The notes under the pieces are model-generated. The model was not told the DNA's origin and ran no database searches. It saw only the letters and a program-made list of their open reading frames with translations. Shown piece by piece: positions 1-12,869 of a stretch of 64,000 nucleotides of DNA (positions are counted from its first letter, which is position 1; the number at the start of each line of letters is the position of its first letter). Source of the stretch: Paulownia fortunei (lineage: Eukaryota; Streptophyta; Magnoliopsida; Lamiales; Paulowniaceae). Location: the NCBI GenBank assembly GCA_019321725.1, contig CM033121.1, positions 558,001 through 622,000 on the forward strand, in the 5' to 3' direction. Made by a program: the position numbers and the translations under genes.

Positions 1-1990
1 AACTATAATTAAATGTTCTATGCGTTGTTTGAAGATGAAAAAGTGACCATCTTTTTCTTGGTGTTGTGCTAGCAAACCTTGACTTTTCTTCATAGTCATG
101 TAAAGAATCTTATCAATGTTTGAAAATTTTTAAACCACCATAACCATGTATTAACAAGTAACAGTGATTATAGAATGTGATTCATGATTAGTGCTAACAA
201 ATAATGATAACCACAAGTTTTTAACTTTTACATGTACCATAAAATGAGGGGAAAAAAAGAGAGAGAACAGTGCAGGGTTCTATTCTCCAACCAAATGGCC
301 TTTTATTTTCACACAACCAAAGGGTTCGGTGATGGAATAATTACCATATCTACCCTCTACATAAATGAAAAAGCACGGTAAAAACAGCCAACCTAAACCA
401 GAGTTGGTCTCAGACAACTGAGCACGAGATTGGGTTGGTCCATGCTGTCAAAATGAAGTACTGAAAATCTATCAATTCTAAATGCTGCTGCTGACTTGGC
501 AACCAGAAATACTTTAACTCCATGGCACTGTTTCTGACCAATAGCATCTCAGAACATTCAATATGAAGTTAATATAATGAAATACAAAATTAAAATGCTG
601 ACCAATAGCTGAAGAGGAAGGACCACTAACCAATGCAACACCAAGTCATCAAGCCTCAAACCCTATTAAAGAAAACAAGAAATGAAGAAAATGTGAGGAG
701 CAAATAGATGGATTTCATTTTCATTACATGAATCCTAAGAAAGATAGTGTTGATAGCGATGCAGACTGTATTTGTATAAAAGACAGCGGGTATAGATACA
801 TATTTATGTGCATGTACTTGTGCGGAAAAATAAAAAAAAGTGCGTGTGCGTGTGTGAGAGAGAGAATGAGGTCTCAAAGTTAAGCTACATTAACACATGT
901 TTGAGGTATTGGATGAATATTTTAATGTTGTTGAGGGGTGAAAGTGAAAGGTATGCGGGGAAAGAGAGAGAAACAACAGTTGTTCATCTTGGTGAAGAAG
1001 CAGAGGCAGCAAAAAATGGTTATGGAGATGCGAGCCTCCGCCATTAGTAGTGCAAGAGCTAGAAAAGGAACCTTCTCTGTACTCTTTCTTTTCCTACTTT
1101 TCATTCTCATTCTCTTCATCCTTTAATTCTAACGCATAACCATACATACTTTTTCTTTTTTAATTTTCTTTTCCTTTTCTCTTTTGAGCATCAAGATTTT
1201 ATTGTTCTCTCTTGCCAATTTTACATATCTGAAACAAGCCCACATCTTTTCTTGGATTTTCGTGATCTGGGTTTGTATGTTTTTTTATTGGTGAGGTACT
1301 TTTGGGTACTGAATACAAGAACTTTCTTGATTATACTTTGTTGGTGAGTGGACTTCTTTTGGAAATTCTCATTTAATCTTTTTGGGCTTTACTGTTTGAT
1401 TAGGAGAAGTTAATTTGATCTGGGTTTTCTGTTTTTTTTTTGTTGCTAACCTCTGGATCTTGGGTTGCTTTGATGAAAGAATCAATCTTGGAGTCTAATG
1501 TTGATGATTCTGGGATAGGTTGAGCTAAGTTTTAAAGGTTTTAGGGTGTTTTGAATTCTTTCAGGAATTTAAAATACCCTTTAGTGTTGCTGTTGTTGTA
1601 CTATTAGACTTTTCTGTCATTATAGTCATTCAACATTGGGGTGTAAATATCGTCCGGTTTTGTGTGAATTTGGGCATTTGTTTTCCCCTTAGCGATATTT
1701 TGTGATTCTTTGGGGGAAGTTTCCTTTTTCTTTGGTGGTATACTCCTCTCTGATTTTCCAGGGAAAAAGAAAAGAAAAAAAAAATTACATCCTAAGGGGA
1801 AAAGGATAAAACCCACCGTTTTTATTGTGGGTTTTGATAGTTTAGTTACATCAGATAAAGTTTCTCTTTTGAAAATGAGAATTGTTAGTTATTGAACTAG
1901 GGAAAAAAAATTAGCAGAAGGAAGATTATAGCAATTTTTCTCTAGGAGGCAATACTATCAGTGTTATGTGTGGTGGGATATTGCTGGTCT
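1..1990. promoter_or_regulatory. Upstream/5' leader region of the FAB1C-like gene
   Basis: No convincing coding region was found on either strand. From about 1080 the sequence becomes T- and CT-rich, as is common for plant 5' untranslated leaders and leader introns, and it runs up to the chosen ATG at 1991. A leader intron ending at the CAG near 1758-1760 is possible but unproven. Short open frames around 656-1126 have low-complexity composition and no recognisable domain. Confidence 0.35.
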
Positions 1991-4900
1991 ATGGGAATGC
2001 ATGACAGTTCACTGCTGCATTTCATACAGAAGGTTAGATCTTGGATATATTGGGGAAATTGTGATTCAAAGTCCTTATTCCGTGGATTTGAGATGATGGA
2101 TAAAAATTGCAGCATGTGTTGCCTTTGCGAAAGGAATATATTAAAATCTTACCTCAAGTACCACTGTCAAAGCTGCGGAAGTCTGTTGTGTGGGAACTGT
2201 TTTCAGGGCCTTGCCTCTTCAGATGGAGTTGGGTCCAGTCATTTAAAGGAGGCCACCGAGGCCATGTTTAATATTAAGTCGTGCAAGCTTTGTTTTGAAC
2301 TTGGTCCCCTAAGTAAAAGTGGTCGAAGATGCAGTGGTAAAGTCTATCCTTCTGAGTCTCCAAAACAAAGCCCAGAACCACCATCACCAAGTTTTAGTGG
2401 TGAGAGATTTGGTGGTCATTCCCACTATGCTCTGACTAGAAGTAGTGATGCGTCACTCTCGAACCATCCATCTCCAGTATCTGTCCATTGCTCAACAAGC
2501 AGGTGATGAGCTCATATTATTTTGCTGCAAAGTTTACTCCGTCTGGTTACAATATTTGTTTATTACAAATATGGCACTTAGTGATATTTATATGTTGTTA
2601 AGATATGCTTATATACTGACCGCAGCATTCAAATTGGTGCTCTTCATGTAAATATTGAATCTTATATAAATTCCCAGTTTCCATCTTTGCTCAGTGGAAA
2701 GTTGCTGGTTGTTGATCTTTACATTAAGCATGAGCAAATATTTTGAGCTTGTGTGAGGCTCTATTTGGACGAGACTTTTAATTGGTGGCCATTAGTGCTC
2801 ATGGAACTGAGCTTTGAAAAACTACGTTTTTATTAGTTCAAATCTTTTGCTATAATTTGCACCTTCTGCTGATAAAGTTATATCTTTATGTTTGTTAATG
2901 CAGGAGTGAAGAAGATGAGGGAGAGCATTCCACAAGTCACTTCTTCAACGCACCAAGCGAATACTTTTGTGATGCTTCTGATGTAGATTCAAGTAGTGTT
3001 AGTGCTAGACATGAATTTTATAATTTCATGTCTGTAGGATCAAGCCCTTCAGACAGCCCCTCTAGGCTCCATATTACTTCCAGTAGAGTTGGGCATTATG
3101 TACAGCTAGAGCAAGGGGGAACCCCCAGGTCTCAACATGATGGTCCCTTTGACCATGAGCAGGCTGTTTTAGAAAGGCCTGCTAAAGGGATTTGGGGTGC
3201 AGAAAATGCTGATGATCTGTCAATACTTCAGCATAAGAGTGACAAGTTGCCACAACCATTGGATTTTGAGACCAATGGCCCTATTTGGTTTCCTCCTCCG
3301 CCTGATGATGTCAATGATGAGGTGGAAAACAACTTATTTACTTATGACGATGAGGATGATGAAGTTGGGGATTCAGGTGAAATGATTTTCCCTGCTGCTA
3401 GTATTGATTCCATATTTTCAGCCAAGGAGAAGCAGCATCATGATCACAAGGAACCGTGGAGAGCTGTGGTACAGGGGCACTTTAGAGCTCTTGTGTCACA
3501 GCTTCTGCAAGGGCAGGGCATAATCACTGCTGAAGATAACTGTGCTGAGGACTGGCTAGATATAGTAACAGCTATGGCATGGCAAGCTGCAAAATTCATA
3601 AAGCCTAATACTAGTAGAGGAGGCAGCATGGATCCATGCGACTATTTAAAGGTCAAATGCGTAGCTTCAGGAAGTCCTAGCGAGAGGTAAATATCAGGTT
3701 TTTGTTGAAAGATTTCATATTCCACACTCCATTTCTCCATCTTGTGAAAAAGGTACATGGTCATCAGCAGAGGCAGAATTGAGGGGGTGTTCCCCCCGCT
3801 CCCAAAGCTTTGCCTAAGCGTACATGTATACATATATATATGTGCATATGTGTGTGCATATGTTGTTACAGGTATTAGTCTGGTTATTTTTTCATCTTTT
3901 GACTTTTACCATGCAAAATTGGTTCTTCTAATTATGTTTTTGAAGTTTGTGTGAACATATTTGTAGCTATTAAGCAAATAGAACCAACATAACTTACAAA
4001 GGAATAGCCAAAACATTGTTCACTTCAATAAGGGTGGAGAACACAAATTATCACGTCTTCACCACATTTTGAGGAGTTAGAGAAAAATGTTGTTTGCATG
4101 TGGTATATTCATCAATCTGTATTGTTTTTTTCCTGGTGATATGATATAATGCAGTGTAAATCGACAATATTAAGTAGTTTATCTTTATCTTATTAAATTG
4201 TTGAATTAAATCAATCATTTCCATATAAATATAATTTTTAACAATTTCATTTACAGAAAATTTCTATTTCATATTTATATGATTTCACATGCACTTGACT
4301 TTTTGTTGTACGTATTATGTACATTTCCTCCATTAGTTCTATATTCATGATCTAATTCAAGTGCAATTCTGCTGGTGTGGTTGTCCAGTCAAATTAACTC
4401 TTTTTGGAAGTACAATAACCAATAATTTAGTCAATTCACAAATCTAATTGAAGAATATTAAATATATCAATTATTACGAGAAATTTTATTAATTTAATAA
4501 GTATGCTATATTAGTCCAAATATTAATCAGTTTGACTTTGTACTGTGGCAAAAGCAGCTATAATTTTGGGACTGATGTAGTACATTTTGCTTGATTTATA
4601 TTCTAATATTATTTTATATATGTTATGTATGTTATCATAAAATAGAATTGACATTATAGTTTGGCCACCTAAACATAAAATCTTGGTTCCAACACTGGCC
4701 ATAAGGTATAACTGAGAGTGTAAGTCTTATCTTTCCTCTATGCAGCAAACTTATCAAAGGAGTAGTTTGTACAAAGAATATAAAACACAAACGTATGATG
4801 TCTCAATACAAAAACGCTAGGCTACTTCTCTTAGGAGGAGCACTGGAGTACCAAAGAGTTCCCAATCAACTGGCATCTTTTGAGACATTACTACAACAGG

Positions 4901-7900
4901 TTCGATCCTGACTTTCTTATTTGTTTCATGCCATTTTCTTATAAATATGATATCAAAGTTGCATGATTTATGAATCAGGAAAATGATTATCTGAAGATGA
5001 TTGTTTCGAGGATAGAGGCCCATCGTCCAAATGTTCTGCTTGTGGAGAAAAGTGTATCTTCATTTGCTCTAGAGCATCTGTTAGCAAAAGAGATCTCTTT
5101 AGTTCTAAACGTTAAAAGACCACTATTGGAAAGGATTGCTAGATGTACTGGTGCTACTATAACTCCATCAACTGATCACATATCCACAACAAGTTTGGGG
5201 AACTGTGAACTCTTCCGCTTGGAGAAAGTTCCAGAAGACCATGAGCCGGTCAATCAATTCAACAAAAAGCCATCAAAAACCTTGATGTTTTTTGAAGGAT
5301 GTCCCAGGCGCTTAGGTTGCACGGTAGTGTACTTAAACTCTGCAGGCACCAATAGGAATATTATTGTAGTCATGTTATATTTCATGGAATAGTATTATGC
5401 TGTCCATGCCTATCTTTTTCTATATGCATTTATTTTGCCATATGCCTTATTAAATATGATCATGAATTAGGTAATGGCTGTTTTCAATTTTATGTTCTGT
5501 TTGACGCTTTTATTCTGCCATATGTCTTAATAAATACGATCATGAATTAGGTCATGGCTGTTTTCAGTTTTATGCTTTTTTTTTTTTTTTTTTTTTTTTT
5601 CCATATTGCTTTTGTCATTGTTTCAGAAACTGGATGAGTGCCTGAGTATATTTTGTGACTTATCGGAAATCACATTTAATAAAAACAAGGCCGTTGCCTC
5701 CATCTTGTCTCCCCCTGCCACTTATCCTCATAAGAAACTATTAATATCTGTGCTGTATGATTTTTTGCTATTGGTATTGTTCTCTGTATAATGCATTATA
5801 AAGAAGTGTTAAGCTTGTACAGTTATGCTTAAAATCCTAGAAAAAGGGGAAATTCTGAAGAAGTGGGACTTATTCTATACATTGCATTTTGTAGGTTGTA
5901 CTCCGGGGTTCTTATCGTGAAGAACTTAAGAAGGTCAAACACGTGGTCCAATACGCTGTCTTTGCAGCATATCATTTGTCACTACAGACCTCTTTTCTTG
6001 CTGACGAGGGTGCTAGTCTTCCTAAAGTGCCAGCAAAATTGTCACGTTTTATTCCAGAGAAGATGACTCTTGATAAGGCCATCTCTATGATCCCTGATTC
6101 TGTAGTGACCACCAGTTACACAGAAGAAATTAACGTCTCCAATATTGATTTAGGATCAGCAGATCTCAATTTGGAGCTTGGATTGCAGGAATCTCTGTCT
6201 GAGCTTGGCGACACTGGTTATGACGACATTTCTGTGCCAAATGAGTTTAGATACAGAAAAGCACTATCTGAGGCATGTGATGAGAATTTGGCATTGGATG
6301 TAATGCTCGATGAACTGAGGCCTACTTGTCCGAGCATCAGAAATCAAACCCTGACAGAATCACTAGGTCAAGAGGAGGGCCAATCAGGTGAAGTTTTTGA
6401 ACTAGCAGCTCCTGTAGAAGTTGATGATGCTGAAGCCTCCAGTGAATACTTTTCAGCTAATGACAGTCACCAGAGCATATTAGTTTCTTTCTCCAGCCAC
6501 TGTATGGTGAATGGAACTGTATGTGAACGGTCGCGGCTCCTTCGCATAAAGTTCTATGGCCCTTCTGATAAACCACTAGGGAGGTATCTCAAGGATGATC
6601 TGTTTGATCAGGTAATTTTTTATTGTGATTTCATTTCTTTTTCTTGTCTTGTTTCTCAAATATTCTTATACACTCACTGCAGTTTGTATTGCCAGTCATA
6701 TCTATGTCGATCATGCAAGGAATCTGCTGAAGCCCATGTCATATGTTATACTCACCAGCATGCAAATCTTACAATAAATGTTCAACGCCTGCCCTCAGTT
6801 AAGCTTCCTGGGGAACAGGATGGCAAGATATGGATGTGGCATAGATGCCTCAAGTGTGCACATATAGATGGAGTTCCTCCAGCCACTCGAAGAGTGGTTA
6901 TGTCTGATGCTGCCTGGGGACTTTCTTTTGGAAAGTTCCTTGAACTTAGTTTTTCAAGCCATGCGACTGGCAACCGTGTTGCAAGCTGTGGTCATTCGCT
7001 GCAAAGGGACTGCCTCAGGTTTTATGGGTGCGTGACATTTACTTGGATCCCAATTTTTTATTCTTATTGTTTGTGAATTTCAAGATCAACTGAACCATGT
7101 GTTGAGCTGCAGTAGTGGTAAAATAATGATTTCAATATGCCCCTTTACTCTTTGACAGTTTTGGCAGTATGGTTGCTTTCTTCCGCTATTCTCCTATTAA
7201 CATCCTCTCTGTTCGTTTGCCCCCTTCAATTCTTGAATTCATTGGTCCTGGCGAACAAAGCTGGATAAGAAAAGAAGCATTTGAGGTTCTCAAAAACCTA
7301 AAAAGCTTTTCTATATTGTTTTTATTTGGAAGAAGTATTACTGTTTTAACAAATATCTGTCCTAATTATTTGTCTCATTGTCTTAGCTTTTGAGCAAAGC
7401 AAAAGTGTTACATGCAGAGATATTAGGTGTTCTTGAGGAATTTAAAATCAAAAGCTTATCTTCTATGGGTGAATTCTCTGATGCAAGTGAGTTGCACAAC
7501 CATGTCTTGGAGCTAAACGACATGCTTTCCAAAGAAAAAAGTTACTACGAAGTAAGTACCAATATTGTGCAGTCTAATGAATGTAATCTTTTATGGCTCT
7601 TTACTTTTTATTTGTTATTAATCCTAGGAGCCTATACTTTTTTATCTCAACTAACCTTATGCGATAACATGTTGATGATTTTTGATAAGGGTGTCTCATG
7701 TGCTTTATTGTGTAAATTTGTTTTGTAATACTCTGGCTGCTCTGACTTCTTGCTTTGTATCTGACAGGATTTGCTCCAATTATCTGACAAAGAGATTCCA
7801 GAACAGGATCAAGCGGCAGTTGACATTCTAGAAATTAACCGTTTGAGACATTCTCTCCTAATTGGTTCGCATGTTTGGGATCGGCGGCTATATTTACTGG

Positions 7901-10436
7901 ACTCCCTCCTTGAGAGTTCCAGTCCGAAGGCTCCAAATGATGTTGCAGCTCTTAGTGGACTGAAAGATTCTAATACATATATAAAAGATTGCAGCCTTGA
8001 CCTTGGTCAGGAAGATAACATGTCTGAGTATCCAAAATTAGAGGAATGCCCCAATGAAGCTGTACCATCCAATAATGAGGGGCCTAATTCATCTCAACTT
8101 GAGCCTGGCTTGCAGGAAAACAATGTATTACCTACATGCCGGCAGAAAGAAGGGGATGAACTGGGTCAAGATGAGGAGAATGCTGTCAACATTACATCTT
8201 TAGAACGCCTTCCATCGGCTGCATCAATCCTTTCTGACAAGATAGATTCTGCATGGTCCGGTGCTGATCAGGCAGCAATGAAAGCTTCGTTGCTTGACAC
8301 GCTAAACACGGATGTATCTGAATCTCTGTCATTCAGACAAATAAATCGAAAAGACAATCCATCTTTTAGAAGATTGATGGCACCAACAAGAGTTTATTCC
8401 TTCGATTCTGCTCAGAGACTCCAAGAAAGAATAAGGAAAGGACTTCCTCCTTCTTCTTTGTATTTGTCTACACTTCGATCTTTTCATGCTTCTGGAGATT
8501 ACAGATACATGGTCAGGGATCCTGTTACAAGTGTACAGAGGAGTTACTCTCAAGTATCACCCCGTGAAACTGAAAAGTTAAATCTTTCTTCGAGTGGTTC
8601 TCCCTCTTTTATCTCTTCTGTATCTCTTTTGCCTGAAGGAGCAAGATTGATGGTCCTGCAAAAAGGCCAAAATGATATTGTTGTTACTGTTTATGATAAC
8701 GAGCCAACCAGCATAATATCTTATGCCCTTAGTTCCAAAGAGTATGAAGACTGGGTTGCTGATAGGCCAAATGGGCCCGAAGGAGGATCAAATATTAGGC
8801 TCCTCAACAAGGTGAATTCATTAGCTTCTGACCTTTCAACATGGCAGTCTTTTGGTTCGCGGGACTTGGATTACATGAACTATGGAAGTTACAGCTCTGA
8901 AGATGCTTTGGCTACAGTAGGTTCACTCTTTGCAGATCACAATAGTTCTCCTCATCTACGAATTTCTTTTGAGGATGAATCTTCTAATGCTGCTGGAAAG
9001 GTGAAGTTTTCTGTCACTTGTTATTTCGCAAAGCAGTTTGATTCTCTCAGGAGGAAATGTTGTCCGAGTGAAGTGGATTTTGTACGTTCCTTGAGCCGCT
9101 GCAGGAGATGGAGTGCCCAAGGGGGAAGAGTAATGTTTATTTCGCGAAGTCATTTGATGACCGGTTCATAATTAAACAGGTGACAAAGACTGAGTTGGAC
9201 TCCTTTGCAGAATTTGCTCCGGAGTACTTTAAGTACTTGACAGATGCGCTTAGCTCAGGAAGTCCAACTTGCCTTGCCAAAGTTCTTGGCATATATCAGG
9301 TTCAACCTCTTATCTTGTTACTTGTGATCATAGAGTGGTAGTTGTATCTCCAATTGCTTAGGGAAGAGGAAATTTGTCATGGCGGTTAAAGTTGCACGTG
9401 TAAAAAACAAATTTATCTTTTAAATTATAGGTTACAGTCAAACACATGAAAGGTGGCAAAGAAGTGAAAATGGATTTGATGGTGATGGAGAATCTCTTCT
9501 TTAGAAGAAGTATTTCTAAAGTCTATGATCTAAAGGGCTCTGCACGATCTCGTTACAATTCAGACACAACAGGAGCTAACAAAGTACTGTTGGATATGAA
9601 TCTCTTAGAAGCACTACGTACAAATCCTATATTTCTTGGAAGCAAAGCGAAAAGGAGCCTGGAGAGAGCTGTTTGGAATGATACCTCATTTTTAGCTGTA
9701 AGCTGTTTGCCTTCCCAATCCAATTACTTTTTCTAGCATTTGTTCTGTTTGAAACTTCTGCAGCAATATTGATTCAACTGGGGTATTTTGAAGTCTTAAC
9801 TTATTTTCACCAGACACAGTAGCTAGTTCTAGACTTAATATTAGGAGACTAGAATAAACACTTGAGACAAGGCACTGACATCTTTGTGGGCTCGCTACCC
9901 TTTGATATGTTGCTCTGTCTAAGATGTTTGAAAATCATCAAAAGCTTACAGGTATATGAATCCATACTACATGATACTGAATTTTGTCTATAGAATAAGC
10001 TCGAGGAATTCTACCAAATGCGATGAAAGGTAAATACAGAGAATCAGAGAGGTTTCCATCCTTGCAACAGTACTTCTGTTAATTTATTTCACTCTGATCC
10101 TTGTACTGAACTGCTTATATCAATCGTGCACTCGATGAGTTTCTTTTCAAACGATTTTTTACACCCTTTTATGGTTTGCAGTCGGTGGATGTGATGGATT
10201 ACTCTTTGTTAGTTGGGGTGGATGAGGAGCGCAAGGAGCTGGTGTTGGGGATCATTGATTTCATGAGACAATATACTTGGGACAAGCACTTGGAAACATG
10301 GGTGAAGGCATCAGGCATACTTGGTGGACCAAAGAATGCTTCTCCAACTATTATTTCCCCCAAACAATACAAGAAAAGATTCAGAAAAGCAATGACAACC
10401 TACTTTCTTACAGTACCAGATCAATGGTCATCGTAG
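1991..10436 (+). CDS. FAB1C: FAB1C-like 1-phosphatidylinositol-3-phosphate 5-kinase (11 exons, one apparent frameshift)
   Basis: This PIKfyve/Fab1 enzyme phosphorylates PI3P to PI(3,5)P2 on endosomal and vacuolar membranes. Exons: 1991-2502, 2904-3686, 4746-4899, 4979-5323, 5895-6611, 6696-7027, 7159-7285, 7387-7551, 7768-9299, 9431-9697, 10182-10436, all with GT-AG borders. About 1,729 residues result if one missing base is allowed for. Residues 43-101 form a FYVE-like eight-cysteine finger without the basic motif. A Cpn60/TCP1-like domain follows (exons 3-5), then the conserved Cys-rich region (exon 6, CRSCK and WMWHRCLKC), then the C-terminal kinase with YDLKGSARSRY, VMDYSLLVG and GIIDFMRQYTWDKH. 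The start was chosen because MGMHDSSLL matches the start of plant FAB1C proteins. The frame breaks at the G-run 9121-9125, where one G appears to be missing. The family call is firm; FAB1C versus FAB1D is less so. Confidence 0.93.
3687..4745 (+). other. FAB1C intron 2 (1,059 bp)
   Basis: This is the longest intron of the kinase gene, running from GTAAAT at 3687 to TGCAG at 4741-4745. Around 3765-3860 it contains a GC-richer patch followed by TA/TG-rich sequence. That patch looks like an old mobile-element fragment, but I cannot assign it to a family. No exon is hidden here: the reading frame is conserved directly across the junction. Confidence 0.6.
5427..5574 (+). repeat. Two-copy imperfect tandem repeat, period 80 bp, in FAB1C intron 4
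   Basis: Segments 5427-5494 and 5507-5574 match over nearly their whole length. Both carry TATTNTGCCATATG and GATCATGAATTAGGT, and the period is 80 bp. A poly-T run of about 24 nt (5578-5601) follows at once. The repeat lies wholly within the intron 5324-5894. Confidence 0.8.
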
Positions 10437-10521
10437 GAATTAGAAGTGGGTATTGCTTTGGTTCGTTTGGCCTGTTCATTTTGTTTCACATTTTTTGTAT
10501 TAATTCCTTCCCCCTTTTTTT

Positions 10522-10553
10522 GGGGGGTTGGGTGGGTGGGGGGAGGGGGGGGG
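10522..10553 (+). other. G-quadruplex-forming G-run in the FAB1C 3' UTR
   Basis: Just downstream of the FAB1C stop lie five or more G-tracts of at least three G, separated by one or two T or A residues. This fits the G3+N1-7 rule for quadruplexes. It is on the sense strand and so would be present in the mRNA if the 3' UTR extends that far. Confidence 0.6.
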
Positions 10554-12512
10554 TTGAGGTAGGTGTTGTTTGTATGCAAGAGTTCACCCCGAAAAGAGGT
10601 AGACACCAATGTACATAGAAAAGGCCTCAGGCCAATTTTCTTTTTCTTTTTGATTTTTCTGGGTTCTCTCTTTTCATTTGTAAATTGATGACAATGAGAA
10701 TAAGAAACTTGAAAAACTGCCCCTAATCTTTTTCTTACTTTTACCCCCCTGAAAGTAAATGCACATATTAATTTCAGTTTGCAGGTTGTAATAAGTTTTG
10801 AAGTAATAATATAGTAGTGGTAAAGGAAAAGGTAAAAGAGAAATGCGACAAAATATGTTTCATCTGTTTTTCTTTTTGGACAGGAGAAGGATGATTTTAA
10901 AAACTCTTTAAACGTAATCAACTGTTATGGAAATATGTGTGAAATGAATGCATAGTCAATGAATACTTGTCATAATTATATCTGTAAAAAAAAATCATAA
11001 TTAAAATAATTTTTAGTATTTTCTAACTAAAATTTAAGATTCAAATATAATTCAAGAAAATGTATCTAACCCTTAAGTAAATGGAATTTTTTAAAAAGAC
11101 AAATGCAGTGCAAATTTTCTTTGAAATCTAATGTTGTATATTTAACAGTTGTGTATAAAAATATTTCATATTATTCTGACCTAATTAATTTAATGAGAAT
11201 TGAGAACAAGCATTACCAATCTGGCATAATTTTTCAATCGACAAAGACTAATGACAACTCTTTAAAACTACAACGAGGCACATACAAAAACATCATTATC
11301 CAATCCATGTATTTGTTTATCAATTATGATGCCATCAACTGTTAATTGTGTGACGCTATAATTTTATTGATTACTGTATATATCCAAACGAGAGATTTAT
11401 ATTACTAATAAAGAAACGTTATGTATCATTGCTTATGCCAATATCGATTTATTTCATATCATTGTTTGAAAATAGATTCTTTTTATAACAACCGAGGGTT
11501 TCACTACCATTACAGATGATGATAAATTAGTGTCACTAAATTAGTTACTTAGCATATGGAAATTAAGAAAAAAATAGTAGTAATTTCATTTTGAGATCAA
11601 ATTTTGTGAACTGATGTTCTCTATTTTGTAAGTTAAATTAATCTACGAGAATTCGTAAAATCATGGAAATTACTATTATTTCCAGAAACATTTTCCTAAA
11701 AAAATTTCAAAGAATTAATACTATGGCCAGATGGAAAGAAAAACAAATTTTGTATTTTCAGGAATTTGACATGTTATGCTGCCATGTTAACAGAGAACCA
11801 TTTTCTGGCCAAAAGAAAGGGCTCATGAATTAGAGAATATATATATTGAAACTTGAGAACTCTATAGAAATTGTCTTGCACCAAATAAATTAAAAATCTA
11901 AAAACAAATCAGTAAGAAGCAAATATGAAATAGTACCTTGACTTCAGAAATAGTAATACATCTACTCTGAGAAAGACAAGTGTATATTTGTGAGACATAA
12001 TAATGTTTCCACTAACTAACTACATCTGCAACTCGCATTAAATTTTCTTTATTAAAAAAAAAAAAAAGAAAAAGAAAAAAACTTAAAGGGACAGCATTAA
12101 CAAGAACAACAAAATGTCAAGAGCGAAAAGGTCTAAATATAACAAGAAAATGAATTGACTTTGAGAAACTTTAGGTTGTTACAGGTGGTAGTTGTTAGCT
12201 CTAATGCTGTATTAAAATGTATGATACTATTTATTTGATTTAATTTAGAAATGTCATTTTCATATTATTGCAAATTAATTTTGACTTCAAATACAATAGT
12301 TGCAACTTTGGCTCTGCCCCTTGTCCACATTTAACTAAATAAGATTGATAAGAGCTAATGGATTGAATGTTTTTCATGCAATATATCAAAGTTCAGAAGT
12401 TGAATTGTGGTATACCAAGTTTACATTGATATTTTGTTTTGTTGATTTCACTATTTTGACCCTTGTATATTTTGTTTTCTCGGTGCAATCCATGTTTTGA
12501 TATCATTATGTA

Positions 12513-12546
12513 TGGTGGTGGTGGTGGTGGTGGTGGTGGTGGTGGT
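12513..12546. repeat. (GGT)n microsatellite
   Basis: About 11 GGT triplets are followed by a short GAG/GGA stretch to about 12566. There is no evidence that it is translated: the flanks are AT-rich and frames close quickly. Confidence 0.9.
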
Positions 12547-12869
12547 GATGAGGAGGAGGAGGAGGAATAAGACAGAAATGGAATTATTAGGAAAATTGAA
12601 ACTATATTACAAAAGAAGAGTTAATGAAATGAAATTTCATTAACATCAAACCTAATACCTACTCTCTCATAATTCACCTAGTTAGTTACCTAGTCACCCA
12701 AATCTTTCTCATTCTCAGCATCTAACATTGCATCCTTTACATATACAGAAATAACAGAAACATTATGTTTGCTGCTGAGAACATTTCTAGGGAATTCGGA
12801 GAGAAAACATCGCACTATTAGCTAGCGATTTATCGCTTGAACTTGGTTTGGGATACGATTACTGTGGTG

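Larger units (their letters stand above)
10437..12869. other. Intergenic: FAB1C 3' UTR, AT-rich spacer, PADRE gene 3' flank
   Basis: After the FAB1C 3' UTR (roughly to 10700) the sequence is AT-rich with no supportable gene. A (GGT)n microsatellite at 12513-12546 continues into GAG/GGA triplets. A perfect 10-bp inverted repeat with a 3-nt loop (TTAATGAAAT/ATTTCATTAA, 12621-12643) sits in the 3' flank of the PADRE gene and could act as a weak hairpin. Confidence 0.5.

Noticed and set aside
12513..12580. Poly-Gly/acidic coding segment
   Set aside because: It is explained by a GGT/GAG microsatellite in noncoding DNA with no extended frame.
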